Origin: Warburgia ugandensis | Lineage: Eukaryota; Streptophyta; Magnoliopsida; Canellales; Canellaceae | Length of the DNA stretch: 64,000 bases | Assembly: GCA_035236585.1 (NCBI GenBank) | Contig: CP141136.1 | Coordinates: forward strand, 25,335,426 to 25,399,425 | Direction of reading: 5' to 3' | In this document: piece by piece, positions 37,227 through 49,533 of the stretch | Layout: the number at the start of each line of letters is the position of its first letter | How positions within the stretch are numbered: the stretch's first letter is position 1 | The notes under the pieces: generated by a model | Told to the model about the DNA's origin: nothing | Seen by the model: the letters and a program-made list of their open reading frames with translations, nothing else | The model's database searches: none | Position numbers and translations under genes: made by a program

Positions 37227-38212
37227 AATTGTGACACCTTGGGATTTAACAACAATATAATAACAATTTATAAAAACAGTCGGGATCCTTATTTTAAAAA
37301 CTTTAATTTTTAAAGTGACAAAAAAAACTTAAATAAAAGCATTTCTTTTAAAATTCGGGGAGTCATAGAACCACAAAACTACGGATTTAAGGGAGAAATG
37401 AAATACCATTTCTACAAAAAATCCAGTAGAGTCTCCTCTGTATTTTTAGACCATTGCACATGACCAATGCAATACAAAATAATCTGAAAAACATAATATA
37501 TGACATGACATATAGGAGACTCAGTCTCCACACCTATCCACACAATCAATTACTAATTTCAATAAAATATATACTCTAACAATGGATAAGAAAATCAAGT
37601 CATGACAAAAATTCCTATGGTCTCTCCATATAGCTGTCACATCCAATATGAATTCATATTCTTACCTCGAGGTCACATTGTAATTTTTAATTAAAGTACA
37701 GTCCATACTCAAAACCCAAAGTGAGGTCCTGAACAAACCTTGTCATCTCTAAACATCCACAATGCTTCATTGGGAAACTGCCATTACTTTTACATGCTTT
37801 ATTAGTACATCAACCTATTGTCACTCTCTGTATCTGAGTCATTGCAAGCTATGCTTGTGTAGGTGATTACGAGAAATAAAATATGCAATAAACACTTGCG
37901 AAGAGTACCGATATCATGTCAAGTATCAATAGAGTAAACCATTTATAAGGCAAATGAAATCATCAGGCATTCAAAATGTAAAGCTCAAGAATCTTATAAA
38001 TTTGAATGAAACAATCAAGATCAAAACATGCTTTTCGTCTAAGGCAATGTAATATCAAAGCAAAACATCATGACATGCAAGGCATGATCAAAACATGGAT
38101 GAGCATCCATCAAAAGCAATAAGAATTTGTGTCCACATTGAAATATATTGCATATTATGATAAAAGCAGTGCAGGTATAAAAGCAAGCCCTAAGAGTGTT
38201 CCACGACACTTG

Positions 38213-39302
38213 ATCACCTATAACAAGTAGAATTCTAGCAAAATCTAGTTTTTTTTAGGTGATTTTCTTGATTTTCTGTGGGGACGATGCTTTTAATTAG
38301 CCTAATCTAACGCTCCTCCTCTCTTTAGGAGTTGATTACTACTTACCAGTTAGGTTCTAACTAAAGCAGTTAATACAACCCTCGTATAAGGAGGTGTTTA
38401 GACCTCAACAAACGTCAATAGGAGGTGGGAGAAGAGCGAGGTTCTATTAGATAACCCCCAATAAACACAGTGATCAAAAGCCACTAGAGTGACAGTAAAT
38501 CATGTTCTATTAAGAGGGTCCTACGAGCATGTGATGGCCCTATAGGTCTCTTCTGATTGATTTTAAATTAATGTGAAAGGAAGGGTTGCGCGCTTGAGAT
38601 GATTATCCTAAATGGGCCAAGAGGTGGTGATGAAATCCACCTTTGATCTTATGGGGGTAGGGTGCCCTTACTAATTAATTTTCACACACCATGGCAATTC
38701 GATCAGCACATAAATCACCTTAAAGCATTAAATGTGCCCTAAGAATGCAATTAAAAGCAGTAAACCAATGCAAAATCCTAAAATGCAACAATTATAAAAG
38801 ATGCTTTCTATATGAGTTACACTACCAAACAATGCAAATTATTCTAAATACAAACCATAATCTAGGAAATAAATGAGTGAGGAAACTCACAGTGGGGTTT
38901 CTGATGAAGATCAAGTGTGGGCCACCTTATCCCACACTTGCCCTATATTATACAACCCTTTAAAATTTAAAATGAAAATTGCAATTTACAAGGATCCTCA
39001 CTACAAGATTCACTCAAAAGGAACAAGAAAGTCCTATTCTAGGAAAGCACGAAAATTTCCATTTTGGTGCAGAGCCACTTGCCAAATTCCTCCACTTTTC
39101 AATTTCCTAAAAAATAAAATTAGTACCAAATTCAGGAAACAAGGTGAGTATGCCCTAAAAACAATTGAAAAATGCACCCAAAATTTTCAAAAATGCTAAA
39201 AATGGAAATACCTAATTTTTTTTAAATTTTCTAATTTTTTGGATTTTTAATTAAATTTTATGAAAACTCCTTGCCAAGTCCCCGACAACGGCACCAAAAA
39301 CT
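38213..39302 (-). mobile_element. Element D leader fragment with tRNA-Asp primer site
   Basis: About 1.1 kb of untranslated leader/internal sequence of another retrotransposon, adjoining the LTR at 39303. No gag was recognised. The 38873-39199 open frame on the plus strand runs against the element and has no known features. The left edge at 38213 is a break: the other LTR is missing. Confidence 0.55.
39280..39299 (-). promoter_or_regulatory. Primer-binding site of element D (tRNA-Asp type)
   Basis: The minus strand reads TTTTGGTGCCGTTGTCGGGG, two transitions from TTTTGGCGCCGTTGCCGGGG. That is the tRNA-Asp-complementary sequence typical of plant Tat/Ogre/Athila-type gypsy elements. Both changes are C to T at CpG sites. 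Confidence 0.75.
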
Positions 39303-41466
39303 TGTCGATTATTTAACCACAAGTGCACGGGCTATTGTAGTGTAGCTAATGCAAGTACAGGTCGATCCCACGAGGACTTGATTTAAAAAGTAGAAATTTT
39401 AATAAAATTTAATTATGTAAAATTAAAAAGAAATCACTCAAAATTACTGAAATTATTGAAATGAGAATTAATGTTCAGATCTAATCAACTTCTCAAAAAT
39501 ACAAAATTTCCAATTCCAAAATAAAACAAATAAAATCAAATAACAAGAAAAAACTTCTTCCCTAGATTAATCTTTATCAAAATCTTTACTTTTGGTCTTC
39601 TAAAAGCTGATCCACCTTTACAGATATCTTCAACACATTCTTGATTAGCAATCCACCGGTCGGATTTGATAGATTCTTCAAAATCAAAGAGATCTAAGCT
39701 AAATTGTAATTTCAAGATTTAGATAGTTCAGATTGATTTATGAATTTCAAATCGAAGATCAGAAACATCACTTAGATCTAAGGATGTCCTAAGAATGATT
39801 CCACAAAATTAATTTGAAATCCATTGAGAAACAAAGGAGAAATTAAAGATTTGGTTTTGATTAAGGCTAACCTATTGATTAGGTTAAGCCTTAAATGATC
39901 TGGTAGAAATTAGGCAGTTCATGGATAAGAAAAATGCAGATAAAACAAAACCAGAATAACTGGGACACAGATGAAATTAACAAAAAGAACGAGAAATGCA
40001 ATTTCTTTTTAAGAGAGGGTCAAAGCAGAAATTTCGTGAAAATGCGGTTTTTAAGCAAGAACAGAGACGAAGGAAGAGAAATGAAGGAGGGAGAAGAGAT
40101 GGAAGAAAGGAAAGAGAGGAGAAGGGAAGAAGAGAGGAGGAAGGAGGAGAAGGAAAAAGAGTGGAAACTCGACTTGAGTTTCCCCTCTTGGATCATCTGA
40201 CGACGAGAAAGATGCCTGAGATGGAGGGATTGGCGTGCAATCTGGGCGGTGACTAGTGCGGTGCTGTAGGAAGAAGATGGAGTGCGATCTGGCCTGGGCT
40301 TTGCTCTATTCGATGAAGGAGATGACGCCTGGGCATTGATCACCAGCTTAGAATGGACTGGGCAGAAAAGGTGGGGTACGGGGCAGATGAGAAGAGAGAC
40401 AGAGGAGAGGAGAATAAGGTGGGTCTAGTCGGGTGGAAAGAGAAGTACGAAGGAGAAGGGAAAGGGAAAGGGTGGAGATAGAGAGGAACAGATGAGAGGA
40501 GCGTTGTGAGAGATGTGAAGTGGGAGAGAAAAGAATAGATGTGAGAATGGAGAGAGAAGAGTGTGAGAGGAAGGGTAGAATGTGGGAGAGAAGAGAGGGA
40601 GCAGGGAGAGAGTTTGGTGGTGAAGGAAAGCTGTGAGAGAGAGGAGAAGAGAAAAGAATGAGAAGGGAGAAGGAGAGGAGAGAATAGAATGGGAAAGAGA
40701 GATGGGGAGAGAAGAAGAAGGTGGTGAGAATGGAGGGAGGAATAGAATAGAGAAAGGGAAGAGGGGGAGAAAGACGTTAGGGAGAAGAGAGATGGAGTAC
40801 GTGAGAGTGAGGAAGGGAAAAAGAAAGAAGAAAAATAAGGAAGAAAAATAAGGAGGGAAAGAGAAAAGAAAGGAAAGAGGGAGTGGGAGTGGGAGTGGGA
40901 AAGGAAAGGAAAGAAAAATAATGGAAAAAGAAAAAAAGGAAAAGGAAAAGAGAGTGGAATAGGAAGGTAGGTAGAGAGGGAAGAATAGGAAAGAGAGAAG
41001 TATGGAAAGAGGGATTAAGGGAATGCTAAATTGGGTCCCCTCCTTGGACTTTGGAAACTCTTCCACAATTGTACATTGCCTTCTCCATGTTATTTCTCTT
41101 CTGTTCATGATTCCCAATTAAACTCCATTATTGTTTAGGAAACTATTTCATCCATCTTCATAGGTGATCTGGTCCATCCAATCCTCTTTAAGATGATCTG
41201 CCTTGCAGATTAACTTTTGATCTTAGTCATTCGTGCGTCCTTTGGTTGATCGCAAAAGAAAAGACTAAATTAGAATCATCTGAACCATACATTAGTCATT
41301 TAATGAGCTCTAATGATCATCTGATTGTTGATTTTGACAAATTAAGGTTTGGACGGTCAATTGAAGTTAAATTCAAAATCAAGTTAAGTTTTACAAATTT
41401 GAACGGTTAGATGATCTAATTGAACACGAAATTAGGGAAATTTTGACCAAAATTGAACACTTAACA
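39303..41466 (-). mobile_element. Element D 5' LTR (2.16 kb)
   Basis: On the plus strand it runs TGTCGATTATTTAACC...AACACTTAACA, with TG/CA ends. The left end carries the phrase CAAGTGCACGG and CGATCCCACGAGGA, widely shared near the LTR end of this element group. The right edge is where family B LTR sequence (compare 63126) resumes. Its centre is the purine-rich block listed separately. Confidence 0.65.
40075..41030. repeat. Purine-rich low-complexity block (about 1 kb)
   Basis: The plus strand is overwhelmingly G and A, as irregular AGAG/GGAA/GAGA runs. Long open frames on both strands here (for example 40425-41117, rich in S, F, P and L) are consequences of the composition, not genes. It lies inside the element D LTR. 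Confidence 0.9.
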
Positions 41467-43074
41467 CCAACCACGAGTCCCTCTCGTGCAGCCCGCATCG
41501 GCCCCAGAGTCACTCACGGCCTAGGCCTAGCTTATCCCAGTTCACCCTACATATAAATACCATATGAGCATATAGAATAACAATATGCGCTACTATGTTG
41601 CAGTGACAACCACACAGGATCTAAACTATTACCACTCCTCGTCGACACTTAAACGAGAGACTTACTCCGTCTCCATGGGGAGGAACGGACCGTGAGGAGA
41701 CTACCCATGATATCACCACGCACGTACCTAGCCTTATACTACTCAAGGTTGATGTCCAATCATCGTCGTTACAAAGTCAGAGGGTGGGTGGCCAACCTTA
41801 CAACCCTCTAACATAGTACCCACTAGGTTCTAAGGCATAATCATTCATTGATTGACATGATCCAGGTTATCTAATGTTATTTGGTGATTTAACTATTTAA
41901 AAGGTATTTAAATCTAGATTTTAAGTCAAATTTAGGTTCGCGTCATCGAGACGATCGTAACGCCTCTTTTGGATTGCGATTTGGACCTCTATAGCTCCAC
42001 AAATCACATTTTTTTGTAAATGTATGGCTCAAAAAGTTTAAAATAAATAAATAAATAAATAAAATGGATCTTAAATCGGGCCGCACGTGATGCGAGTGTA
42101 GAGCGCACGAGCCGCTTGACCTCGTGTGCCGCTCGCATGTCTCCATGTGTCATTGCCCGAGCCACCCCTACGTGCCTGCGTCGCCTGACATCGTTGTCGT
42201 CGTTGGAGATGATAGTTGAACTCCAGTTGCCGCCGACAACCCCTAGTAGTCCAAATGGTGAGATTTTTGCACCGTTTTGCTCCATTTTTTGCGTACATTC
42301 CATTTTTAAGCTCCCTTCAACAAATTCTATCATTTTCATGCTTTTTTAAATGATTTTTTCAAGTTTTTAAAAATCTCTCAATTATTGTTTTTAAAGTTTT
42401 TTGGCATCCCTAGCCTTCCAATCACCATAAAAATTCATGGGGTTATTCTTTGTTTCATCATGCCCAAGATGAATGGTTCAAATCATGCATCTAACGCCGT
42501 TTCATTGGTTTATTTGTATATCAACGGTAACACGTACATACTCCCTGAAAACGCCAATCCATGCCCTTTTTTGGCATTACAAATAGTAAAACTCAATGGA
42601 AATAAGCTAAAAATGGAGAGGAAAAAAAGAGAACGAGGGTCTATCTCGGTCGAGCCGGCTAAAGAGGAAGAATCCGTCGCACACGCGTAAGATGGAGTCT
42701 TGTTGCATTTATTCTGCAGATTGTAGTTGTCGAGAAATGGAGTAGAGAGTTATAGTGGGGAGAAAAACAAAGCGGCATTAATTGGAGAAAGGCGCATTTA
42801 AAACCTCCCATAATTGCTGTAAATTCGTGGATTCCAACGCCCATAATTAGTCATTCTTCCTCCGATCTCTGATTTTTGTGTTCTTCCAACGCCCATAATT
42901 AGTCATTCTTCCTCTGATCTCTGATTTTTTGTGTTCTTAGCAGTGTTGGATTCCATTTCTCGTATTTTTAACTTGAGATTCTCTCTCTAAATTTTAATTT
43001 TCTCAATTTTTTAATTTTTTATATAATTCTATAACATTAAATATTTCTTGATTTTAAAGATAGAGGATATTACA

Positions 43075-43787
43075 CGCTATGACCACAATTATTACTAATT
43101 GTTGAATAATTGACCAATATTTTCAAGATATGCAAAAATAAAAAATCAAACATAAAGTCACAGCAAATTATCATGATTTAGACGTTTGTCTACTCCATAA
43201 AATCAAAATCACCTTTTTTTTCACCAAAAAGGCAAAATACAAAACAATAGGTTTAAATCAGTCCCACAAATCTAAAATCTCATGTACGTCCTTCTCTACA
43301 AAACCCTTAAAGAAAAACCTTGAAAATACAAATAAAGAAAACCACTTCTCGAGTTTTCTCTCTCTCTACCTGCACGCCTACCTTCCTTGAAACCTCGTGA
43401 AATCAAAGGAAACATTCTTTTTGTAAATTTCCTTTGGCCGAGAACGATCCCTCTAAGAGAAACTCTCTCTGAAAGTAATCAACAAACGGGTGCCATCATC
43501 TAATGGCATTGAGTGAAACATCTAGATCAACAATTTTCATGAAGTTTTAGCCAGACGGATAAGATCTCATAAGACTAGATCAATTGCATCCGATGGGAGA
43601 AACACATCTTATTAGACAATCCATCTCCTTCTGATTAGCCCAATGCAGGATTTCTACACAAAGAAATGGCACAGATCTTACGAAAGTAAGCTTCGTTAAT
43701 TTGAATTACAACTATACAAAATAATTTTTCGGGGATCTTCCACCCCACAATCTTCTTTTTCGTACAAATTTTCGAATTGGGGCACCT
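43075..43787. other. Non-repetitive region 3' of WIP-a
   Basis: AT-rich sequence between the B1 LTR end and the WIP-a stop codon. No gene, RNA or transposon end was recognised. The start of this stretch is probably the original host DNA flanking the B1 5' LTR. Confidence 0.5.
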
Positions 43788-44074
43788 TCAATTGGGTCCC
43801 CAGCAGCTCAAATACATAGTCTTCCTCAGCGATTCCTCCGACTGCTTCAGTTTCTCCTCTCCGTTTCTTCTTTTCGAAGACACCAAACTAGATGCAGGAG
43901 AAGAATCAAAGAACTGGAGACTCTCTTTGCTTGCACATAAGACCCTATACTCTTCTTTGCTTGCTGATGTAAACATCTAAGAGGGTAATTCCATCTTGCA
44001 AAGCCTTGATCTTTCAATGCCTCCACCCCTCCGACGCTGGCTGCAACAATCCACGCTTTGCTTGTTGAACTCAT
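43788..44074 (-). pseudogene. WIP-a: DUF3774 gene with a 1-bp frameshift
   Basis: The N-terminal two thirds read [20 protein letters not shown] and continue to [12 protein letters not shown] in one frame. The C-terminal part [15 protein letters not shown] ... SEESLRKTMYLSCWGPN is in the next frame. Alignment with WIP-b places a single-base deletion at about 43905-43915, in the serine-rich linker. The frame as written ends at 43847 and lacks the conserved tail. Otherwise the gene is well kept, with the canonical WGPN ending and a TATA box upstream, so the break may be young. A sequencing or assembly error is the main alternative. Confidence 0.85.
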
Positions 44075-44826
44075 CTCTCTCCACGAAACTAGATTTTCTG
44101 TTGAACTGGGTGTTGATGGGAAAGGATTTTGGGTTGCTAGAAATGATGTCTGTGAATTACTGAATGCTGATGAATGAAAGAAGTGGTTTGGAAAGTTATA
44201 TATAGAAATGGAGGAAGACAGAAAAAACCAGAGGCGGGTTTCTGCGCAGGTGTTTGTTTCACAGAAACCGGCTGTTTTGTCCCACAGATACCAGCGGGCC
44301 CTTTGTTTTGTTTTATCTCCATGAAGCGGTTTTGTCTTGGCTTGGTCGCTGGAGAGATAAGGAGGCTACGAATTGGTGATCCAAGCCGTTGAAGTTCCAC
44401 ATCTTGGATACGTGACATCTAAGGCCAAGATTGAATTGTTTAAGACACTATTTTTTGTTACTTTTAGTCCCAATAATTTCGTTTGGATTATCCAGTGGAG
44501 AAGAATTTTTGTGCAGATGTCAAACCTTAAGAGGTAGCTAAAAGATGAGCGGTTTGGATCACCAAACTTGTAGACCTCGGATGTACTTAAAGTAGCTGAT
44601 CTCGACAAGCTTGGAGATGATTGGGCCCTCTCCTGATCCTTTTAAGAGTAGTACGCCAAATTGGAGTCGGTCACAATTTTGACAGGGACCCCACGAGCCA
44701 TTTGACATCCACAAAATGGATACAAACAGGGTTATTTTGGATGTTCGTGAAATTTCGAGGGTCTTCCAGGTAATTGCAGAATGGTTGAATTGCAGTGGAC
44801 TCTTTTCAGAGGAATCCACTGCAGGA
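44075..44826. other. WIP-a upstream region
   Basis: About 750 bp of unique sequence. The minus strand has the TATA-like motif CTATATATAAC at about 44195-44205, some 120-130 bp upstream of the ATG, the same spacing as in WIP-b. The open frame 44559-44996 (minus) runs across the duplication junction and has no recognisable domain. Confidence 0.55.
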
Positions 44827-45854
44827 TTCCTGGAGCGGAATTGTATTTTAGTGCCCCCTAGTTTTGATGAAACCACTTTACGTGGAAGGCTGAAAGCAAC
44901 AAAATACAGAGAGCAGTGATCTACGCATTTGGACGAATGCTTGCCTTCGATGTTGAACACATGACTAAAGACTATCTCTTGTTGGACAATTGGCAAGCAT
45001 TGGATTTGTCGGTGTTTGATCTGACCCGTTCAACTCGTAGCTGCAGGACTTCAAGATAATTAGTTGGATGATTATAATATCATAAAAATCATAATTTTTG
45101 GAATAAATTTAGAATATATATATATATTAAACATTTTTTTTACTGTAAAAAACACAAATTTTCGAGTTCTAGAATTAAGATAAATAAGTCAGATCATTCA
45201 AAGGCTAACTCTTCTAAATAGAATACGGACTGGTTAGTGCCAGAATTAAGATAAACCGGTCAGATCATTTAAGGGTGAGCTCTTCCTAGATAGAACATGG
45301 GCTATGTTTTAATCTACAGCAACAACAGATACTGCTATTAGTGCGAGTTCTAGTTTACTTTTAGCTACTAATTTGAAAAGTTCAATAATTATGATTAAAA
45401 TAATTTTTAACCAACAGAATTAATAGTTAAAAGCATTTTGAGAGAAATGGATGAAAAGTTTAATAATAATAATTAAAATACTTTTCAACTGAGAAAATGA
45501 ATAATTAGAAGTATTAAAGGAAAATTTTGGTAGTTAAAGTGAATAAGATGAATAAAGGCAAAGCATAGACGAAGAGACTCAGAGTCAGAGTCAGAGTCAG
45601 TCCCACCCTTAGCTTCCCTTTTATTCATTATCCTTTTTAAGTTGATCTCAACATTCGTCTAACATTAGGAAGGGAGTTACACACATTCTGAGTGTCTCTC
45701 AGAGCTTGTGTGATAAAAATCTAGCATAAACAGAAAATTATTGGAAATAATCATGCCAAAAACTTATCATAAGCATATGTTATTAATCAATCTATAACTG
45801 TACAAAATTTTCTTTTTGAGGGATGTTGCATCCCTGGTTTCATTTGGGTTTCCC

Positions 45855-46142
45855 TCAGTTGGGTCTCCAACAGCTCAAATACATGACTTTCCTCAGCGAC
45901 TCTTCTGACTGCTTTAGTGTCTCCTCTCCATTTCTTCTCTTTGAACACACCAAAGTAGACGCTGAAGAGGAATCAAGGGAGCGAGAGACTCTCTTTGATT
46001 GCACATAAGACCCAATACTCTTCTTTGCTTGTTGATGCAAGCTTCTCAGAGGGTAATTCCATCTGGCGAAGCCTTGATCCTTCATTGCCTCAACCGCTGC
46101 AACACTGGTTGCAAAAATCCACGCTTTGCTTGTTGAACTCAT
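45855..46142 (-). CDS. WIP-b2: small wound-induced family protein (DUF3774)
   Basis: A single-exon, 95-codon frame whose translation is identical to WIP-b1 at 20226-20513, with the same MSSTSKAW start and MYLSCWRPN end. It belongs to the plant wound-induced protein family; expected to be induced by wounding, with no enzymatic motif and no clear signal peptide. It lies 1.8 kb to the right of WIP-a on the same strand, so WIP-a is downstream of it in transcription. Promoter, 5' leader and 3' flank are also almost identical to those of WIP-b1, so transcripts of the two could not easily be told apart by short reads. Confidence 0.92.
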   Translation of the reverse strand: MSSTSKAWIFATSVAAVEAMKDQGFARWNYPLRSLHQQAKKSIGSYVQSKRVSRSLDSSSASTLVCSKRRNGEETLKQSEESLRKVMYLSCWRPN

Positions 46143-46264
46143 CTCTGCACTAATGGGTTTTTCTTCTAACTGTTGACAATTGAAAAGAAGGGGATTTTAG
46201 AGTGATGTTTGGCGAGAATTGGTTTCTGTGTGTTTGTTGACGGATGGAAGTAGAGCTGAAGAGA

Positions 46265-46272
46265 CTTATATA
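46265..46272 (-). promoter_or_regulatory. WIP-b2 TATA box
   Basis: TATATAAG on the minus strand about 123 bp upstream of the ATG, in the same context as at 20636-20643. Confidence 0.65.
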
Positions 46273-46279
46273 CAGAGGA

Positions 46280-48871
46280 AAGGCACAAAACTGAAGGCGT
46301 TTCTCTGTAAGAACCAATGGTTTTGAGAAACCGGGTTCGTGTTGCTATCTTATGGACAGGCAGGATTTTGGCCTTCTTTATTAAAGGTCAGCTGGTCTTG
46401 TCAGTGGTAAATGAGGGGTAAAATGTCTTTATCTTAGGAAGTTAGAAAATGGACCATCGAATGGGACCTAATCATGCTTGAATTTGGAAAGTTAGAAGAT
46501 GGGTGAGCACTAATAGGCTCCTTTTTATTTCTTAACAAACCAGTTTGGTAGTTGTCACATAAAGAGCATGGGCTAAAATGGCTAGATCAATGAGAAAGGT
46601 GGTTCCCCTGGTCAGTTTTTCAGTTGTTATATTCCAACTCAAGATCTGAGCATATACGATACAACTGCACGAGTTTTGAGCACCACCACCACAGTTAAGC
46701 GGCTGAGAAATGCTATTTGGACCAAGTTCAGAGACTAAGTTGGTGACCTCTATGCTTCACCACTGGACGATCTAATCCATTCGTCTTCTTTATTCTGCCC
46801 AATTTAGCTAGCTGTGAAAATTCATATCCATTTAATACTTTTAGTTATTAGTTCTCCTAGTAAAAAAGTACTTTAATAATGACCATTAAACTTTTTAACA
46901 GAAGGAATTAGAGAAAATTAATAGCTAAAACCCATTAATGTATGTAAAATTTTTGCAGGTAGCCCTTACCTTGTCTAGTAGAGGATGATGAAGATAAATG
47001 GATTAGATCATCTAAAAGTAAGTTTTGATTGGGGGATCAGCTGGTCAGGGACTGTCCTGAAGCTCAGATTGAATAACATATCAGAGTCTAGCAAGTCTTG
47101 AGGTGAAGTCCGTCCGGTTTGGACGAGGAGAAGAAGAAAAACGAAGAGAAAAAGGAGTGGATGACAGGCCCACAGTGTCATGCACTTGATTTGTAGGGGA
47201 CCTAACTGAGAATAGAATGTTCATTAATTTTCTTGTGTTTTTCATTGGTACAATATGTTATCCTTCAACTTGAGAATATAAAAATTCATGTACGAGCTGT
47301 TACACATTGAATGTGCCTGTCTGCTAGGTCTAGTAGAGGCTAAATAATAGTGGATCCCTAATTATATGAAATCAGAACCGTCGATCACTAGGTCTTGCTC
47401 TAGATGAGGCCTCCTGTATCTGCGTCGTTTGATGTTCAAATCCATCTATTTTGATGATGGATGTAAAAGTTGGTCCTTATTTTCAGCCTCTTCATTTACG
47501 GAAAAAGGTTATTGGCTAGCAATCTTCAAATAGAGTTGAGCATTGTCTCATGGCTCATCCATTAGTAATACTCAGGCAATGAATGGTTCCCATCATTAAA
47601 TAAGTGGGATCCCACTTGTATGGTCAGTCACCCATGCTTAAACTACAAGTCTTGCTTATTGCCATTTACCCTCAATAATCATGACTGGTCGAGGGTCTAC
47701 AAGATCATCCTTTTCTAACATATAATAATAGGTTCTACACACAATTAAACCATAGTTAAGGGAGTTTTCTAGGGGCTTAAGTAAGCCCTTCCACTTTGGA
47801 TTAAAAGATTAGTCAAGCAGCTCATCAGTTTGCTTATATACACATATTTCTTCAGAAATCTATTCATGCTCTTGATTCTACTTTTTTTCCTTCCACCCCA
47901 TCTCTGAGCTCTTCGACAGAAATTTATTCATGTTCTTGATTCTACCCATTTTTTTTTCACTGCTGGCCCAATTCATTGTTGTCATTTCGTAAAAAGGCTG
48001 TTCCGTTGAAGCAAAAGCTAAGTTTGAATGCACAGGCCACAAAAACCCGGTCCAAGACACCGACTGAGCCAGTGATTTGGTTGGCAGACCAGCAAGCCAC
48101 CTAATGGAACATACTCAAACAATCCGCACTGTTTTAAGATCAGTAGTGATCAACAACAAGGAAAATCAGATGAACGGCTGAAACCAAACAAAACCGGGAC
48201 CATTATGATAAAGTGGGGCCCAGGAACCCACCCTTGTGTGCTGCCCGCAGGACAATCTGAAGATCACAAGGTTGTCATCTTTAAATAAACGGTTGGACAA
48301 AAAATGGCAAACTTTCTGCCACTTGTAACTTGTGTATAGTCTTTCCTTGGACAATTCTAGCCATCGATGTTTGTGGGATTCCGTTAATGAATCTAAAGAT
48401 TTGGACTCAAGCACTTAGCCGTGTTGTTTTAAAGTGTCCATTAGCCGACCTGTTCAAGTCCACCATTTGTCTAATAAACAACTAAACCTTCAAAAATGAT
48501 TCTTGCCAACAGTTGACCAAAATTGGATTATCTTAAGAGATGACATTATATTGTAAGTGTCCCCCTCAACTGCCCCAATCCAATGGTTGGACACAGATGG
48601 AGTTGAACTTTGGTTCAGATATGACTCCTCGTTTCGTATCGGGTTAAGATTAATGGTTTAGATCATATCTCCTCCAATCTTCGTAGGCTATTCGCATTCG
48701 TCAAGTAACAGTTCGTGCCGTGAAGATCTAGCATAAACTGAAAAATTAAGGCAAAGAAAACTGGGAAAAATTATGCCATTAAGTGTACTACAAATATGTC
48801 TCATTAAACAGCCTATAACTATATACAAAATTTTCTTTCAAATTGCATCCCTGATTCCATTTGGGTTTCCC
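46280..48871. other. Intergenic region between WIP-b2 and the WIP-c2 fragment
   Basis: Copy 2 of the 20650-23225 region; nothing coding was recognised. Identity to copy 1 is very high up to about 48179 and visibly lower after it. Confidence 0.55.
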
Positions 48872-48969
48872 TCAGTTGGGTCCCCAGCAGCTCAAATACA
48901 TGACTTTCCTCAGCGACTCTTCCGACTGCTTTGGTTTCTCCTCTCCATTTCTTCTCTTTGAACACGCCA
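48872..48969 (-). pseudogene. WIP-c2: C-terminal fragment of a DUF3774 gene
   Basis: The minus strand keeps CSKRRNGEE and KQSEESLRKVMYLSCWGPN with the terminal stop and no internal stop. Family B LTR sequence replaces the first two thirds from 48970. It is not a gene by itself, since no ATG with the conserved N-terminus is present. Confidence 0.85.
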
Positions 48970-49533
48970 TATTTTAATTTCGGCATTTACAAACGGTAAA
49001 ACTCAATGAAAATAAGCCGAAAATAGAGAGGGGAAAAGAGAACGAGGTCTACCTCATTCAAGCCGGCCAAAGGGAAAGAATCCGTAGCAGACGCAGAAGG
49101 TAGGTGAGCTGCATTTGCTGGCGTCAGGCATCCTCGTTGATGCACGGAAAATGAAGAGGAGAGTTATGGTGGGCAGAAAAACGAGACCGTCATTAATTGG
49201 GGGGAGGCATATTTAAAGCCCCCCCATAATGGCTATAAATTGGTGGATTCTAGTGCCCAGTCCGTGGGCCATACATGAATTTACATTTTTACCCCTCATG
49301 CTTAATTTATTTAAATACAAAAATTAAAATAATTAGTTATTCTCCCTCCGATCTTTGATTTTTGTGTTCTTACTGACATTGGATTCCATTTTTCTAGCAC
49401 ATTACAATTATTGAGGTTTTAACTGGAGATTCTATCTCTAAATTCCAATTTTCTCAATTTCTTAATTTTTTTTAATTTTTCATAATTCTACAAAATTAAA
49501 TATTTCTTGAATTTAAAGATAGCGAATATTACA
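48970..49533 (-). mobile_element. B2 3' LTR, truncated
   Basis: 564 bp matching 23323-23885 and the right end of the B1 5' LTR, ending ATATTACA. The left junction with WIP-c is the same as in copy 1. Confidence 0.8.

Larger units (their letters stand above)
35277..37229 (-). mobile_element. B1 internal region, main segment
   Basis: Resumes B1 after the nested family A block. It aligns with B2 at 49909-50340, 51180-51388, 53961-54100, 54450-54600 and 58145-59145. It therefore carries several deletions relative to B2 (RT, half of the protease and most of gag). It ends at the primer site at 37215-37226. Only a protease relic is recognisable. Confidence 0.75.
37230..43074 (-). mobile_element. 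B1 5' LTR, interrupted by element D
   Basis: It starts TGTGACACCTTGGG and ends ATATTACA. Family B sequence occupies 37230-38212 and 41467-43074, and the rest is element D. It also lacks about 870 bp relative to 17686-19200, joined near 41825-41832. It continues to the right into non-repetitive sequence with the WIP-a gene. An (AAAT)n run lies at 42041-42064. Confidence 0.75.

Noticed and set aside
39934-40256. Charged plus-strand frames rich in E, K and R.
   Set aside because: They arise from the start of the purine-rich block in the element D LTR.
40425-41117. A 230-codon minus-strand frame, the longest in the window.
   Set aside because: It is a translation of a purine/pyrimidine-skewed tract (almost only S, F, P and L). 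Open frames occur there on both strands because stop codons are rare in such sequence.
44559-44996. A 145-codon minus-strand frame upstream of WIP-a.
   Set aside because: It crosses the duplication boundary at 44827, has no recognised motif, and its right part is not kept open in copy 1.
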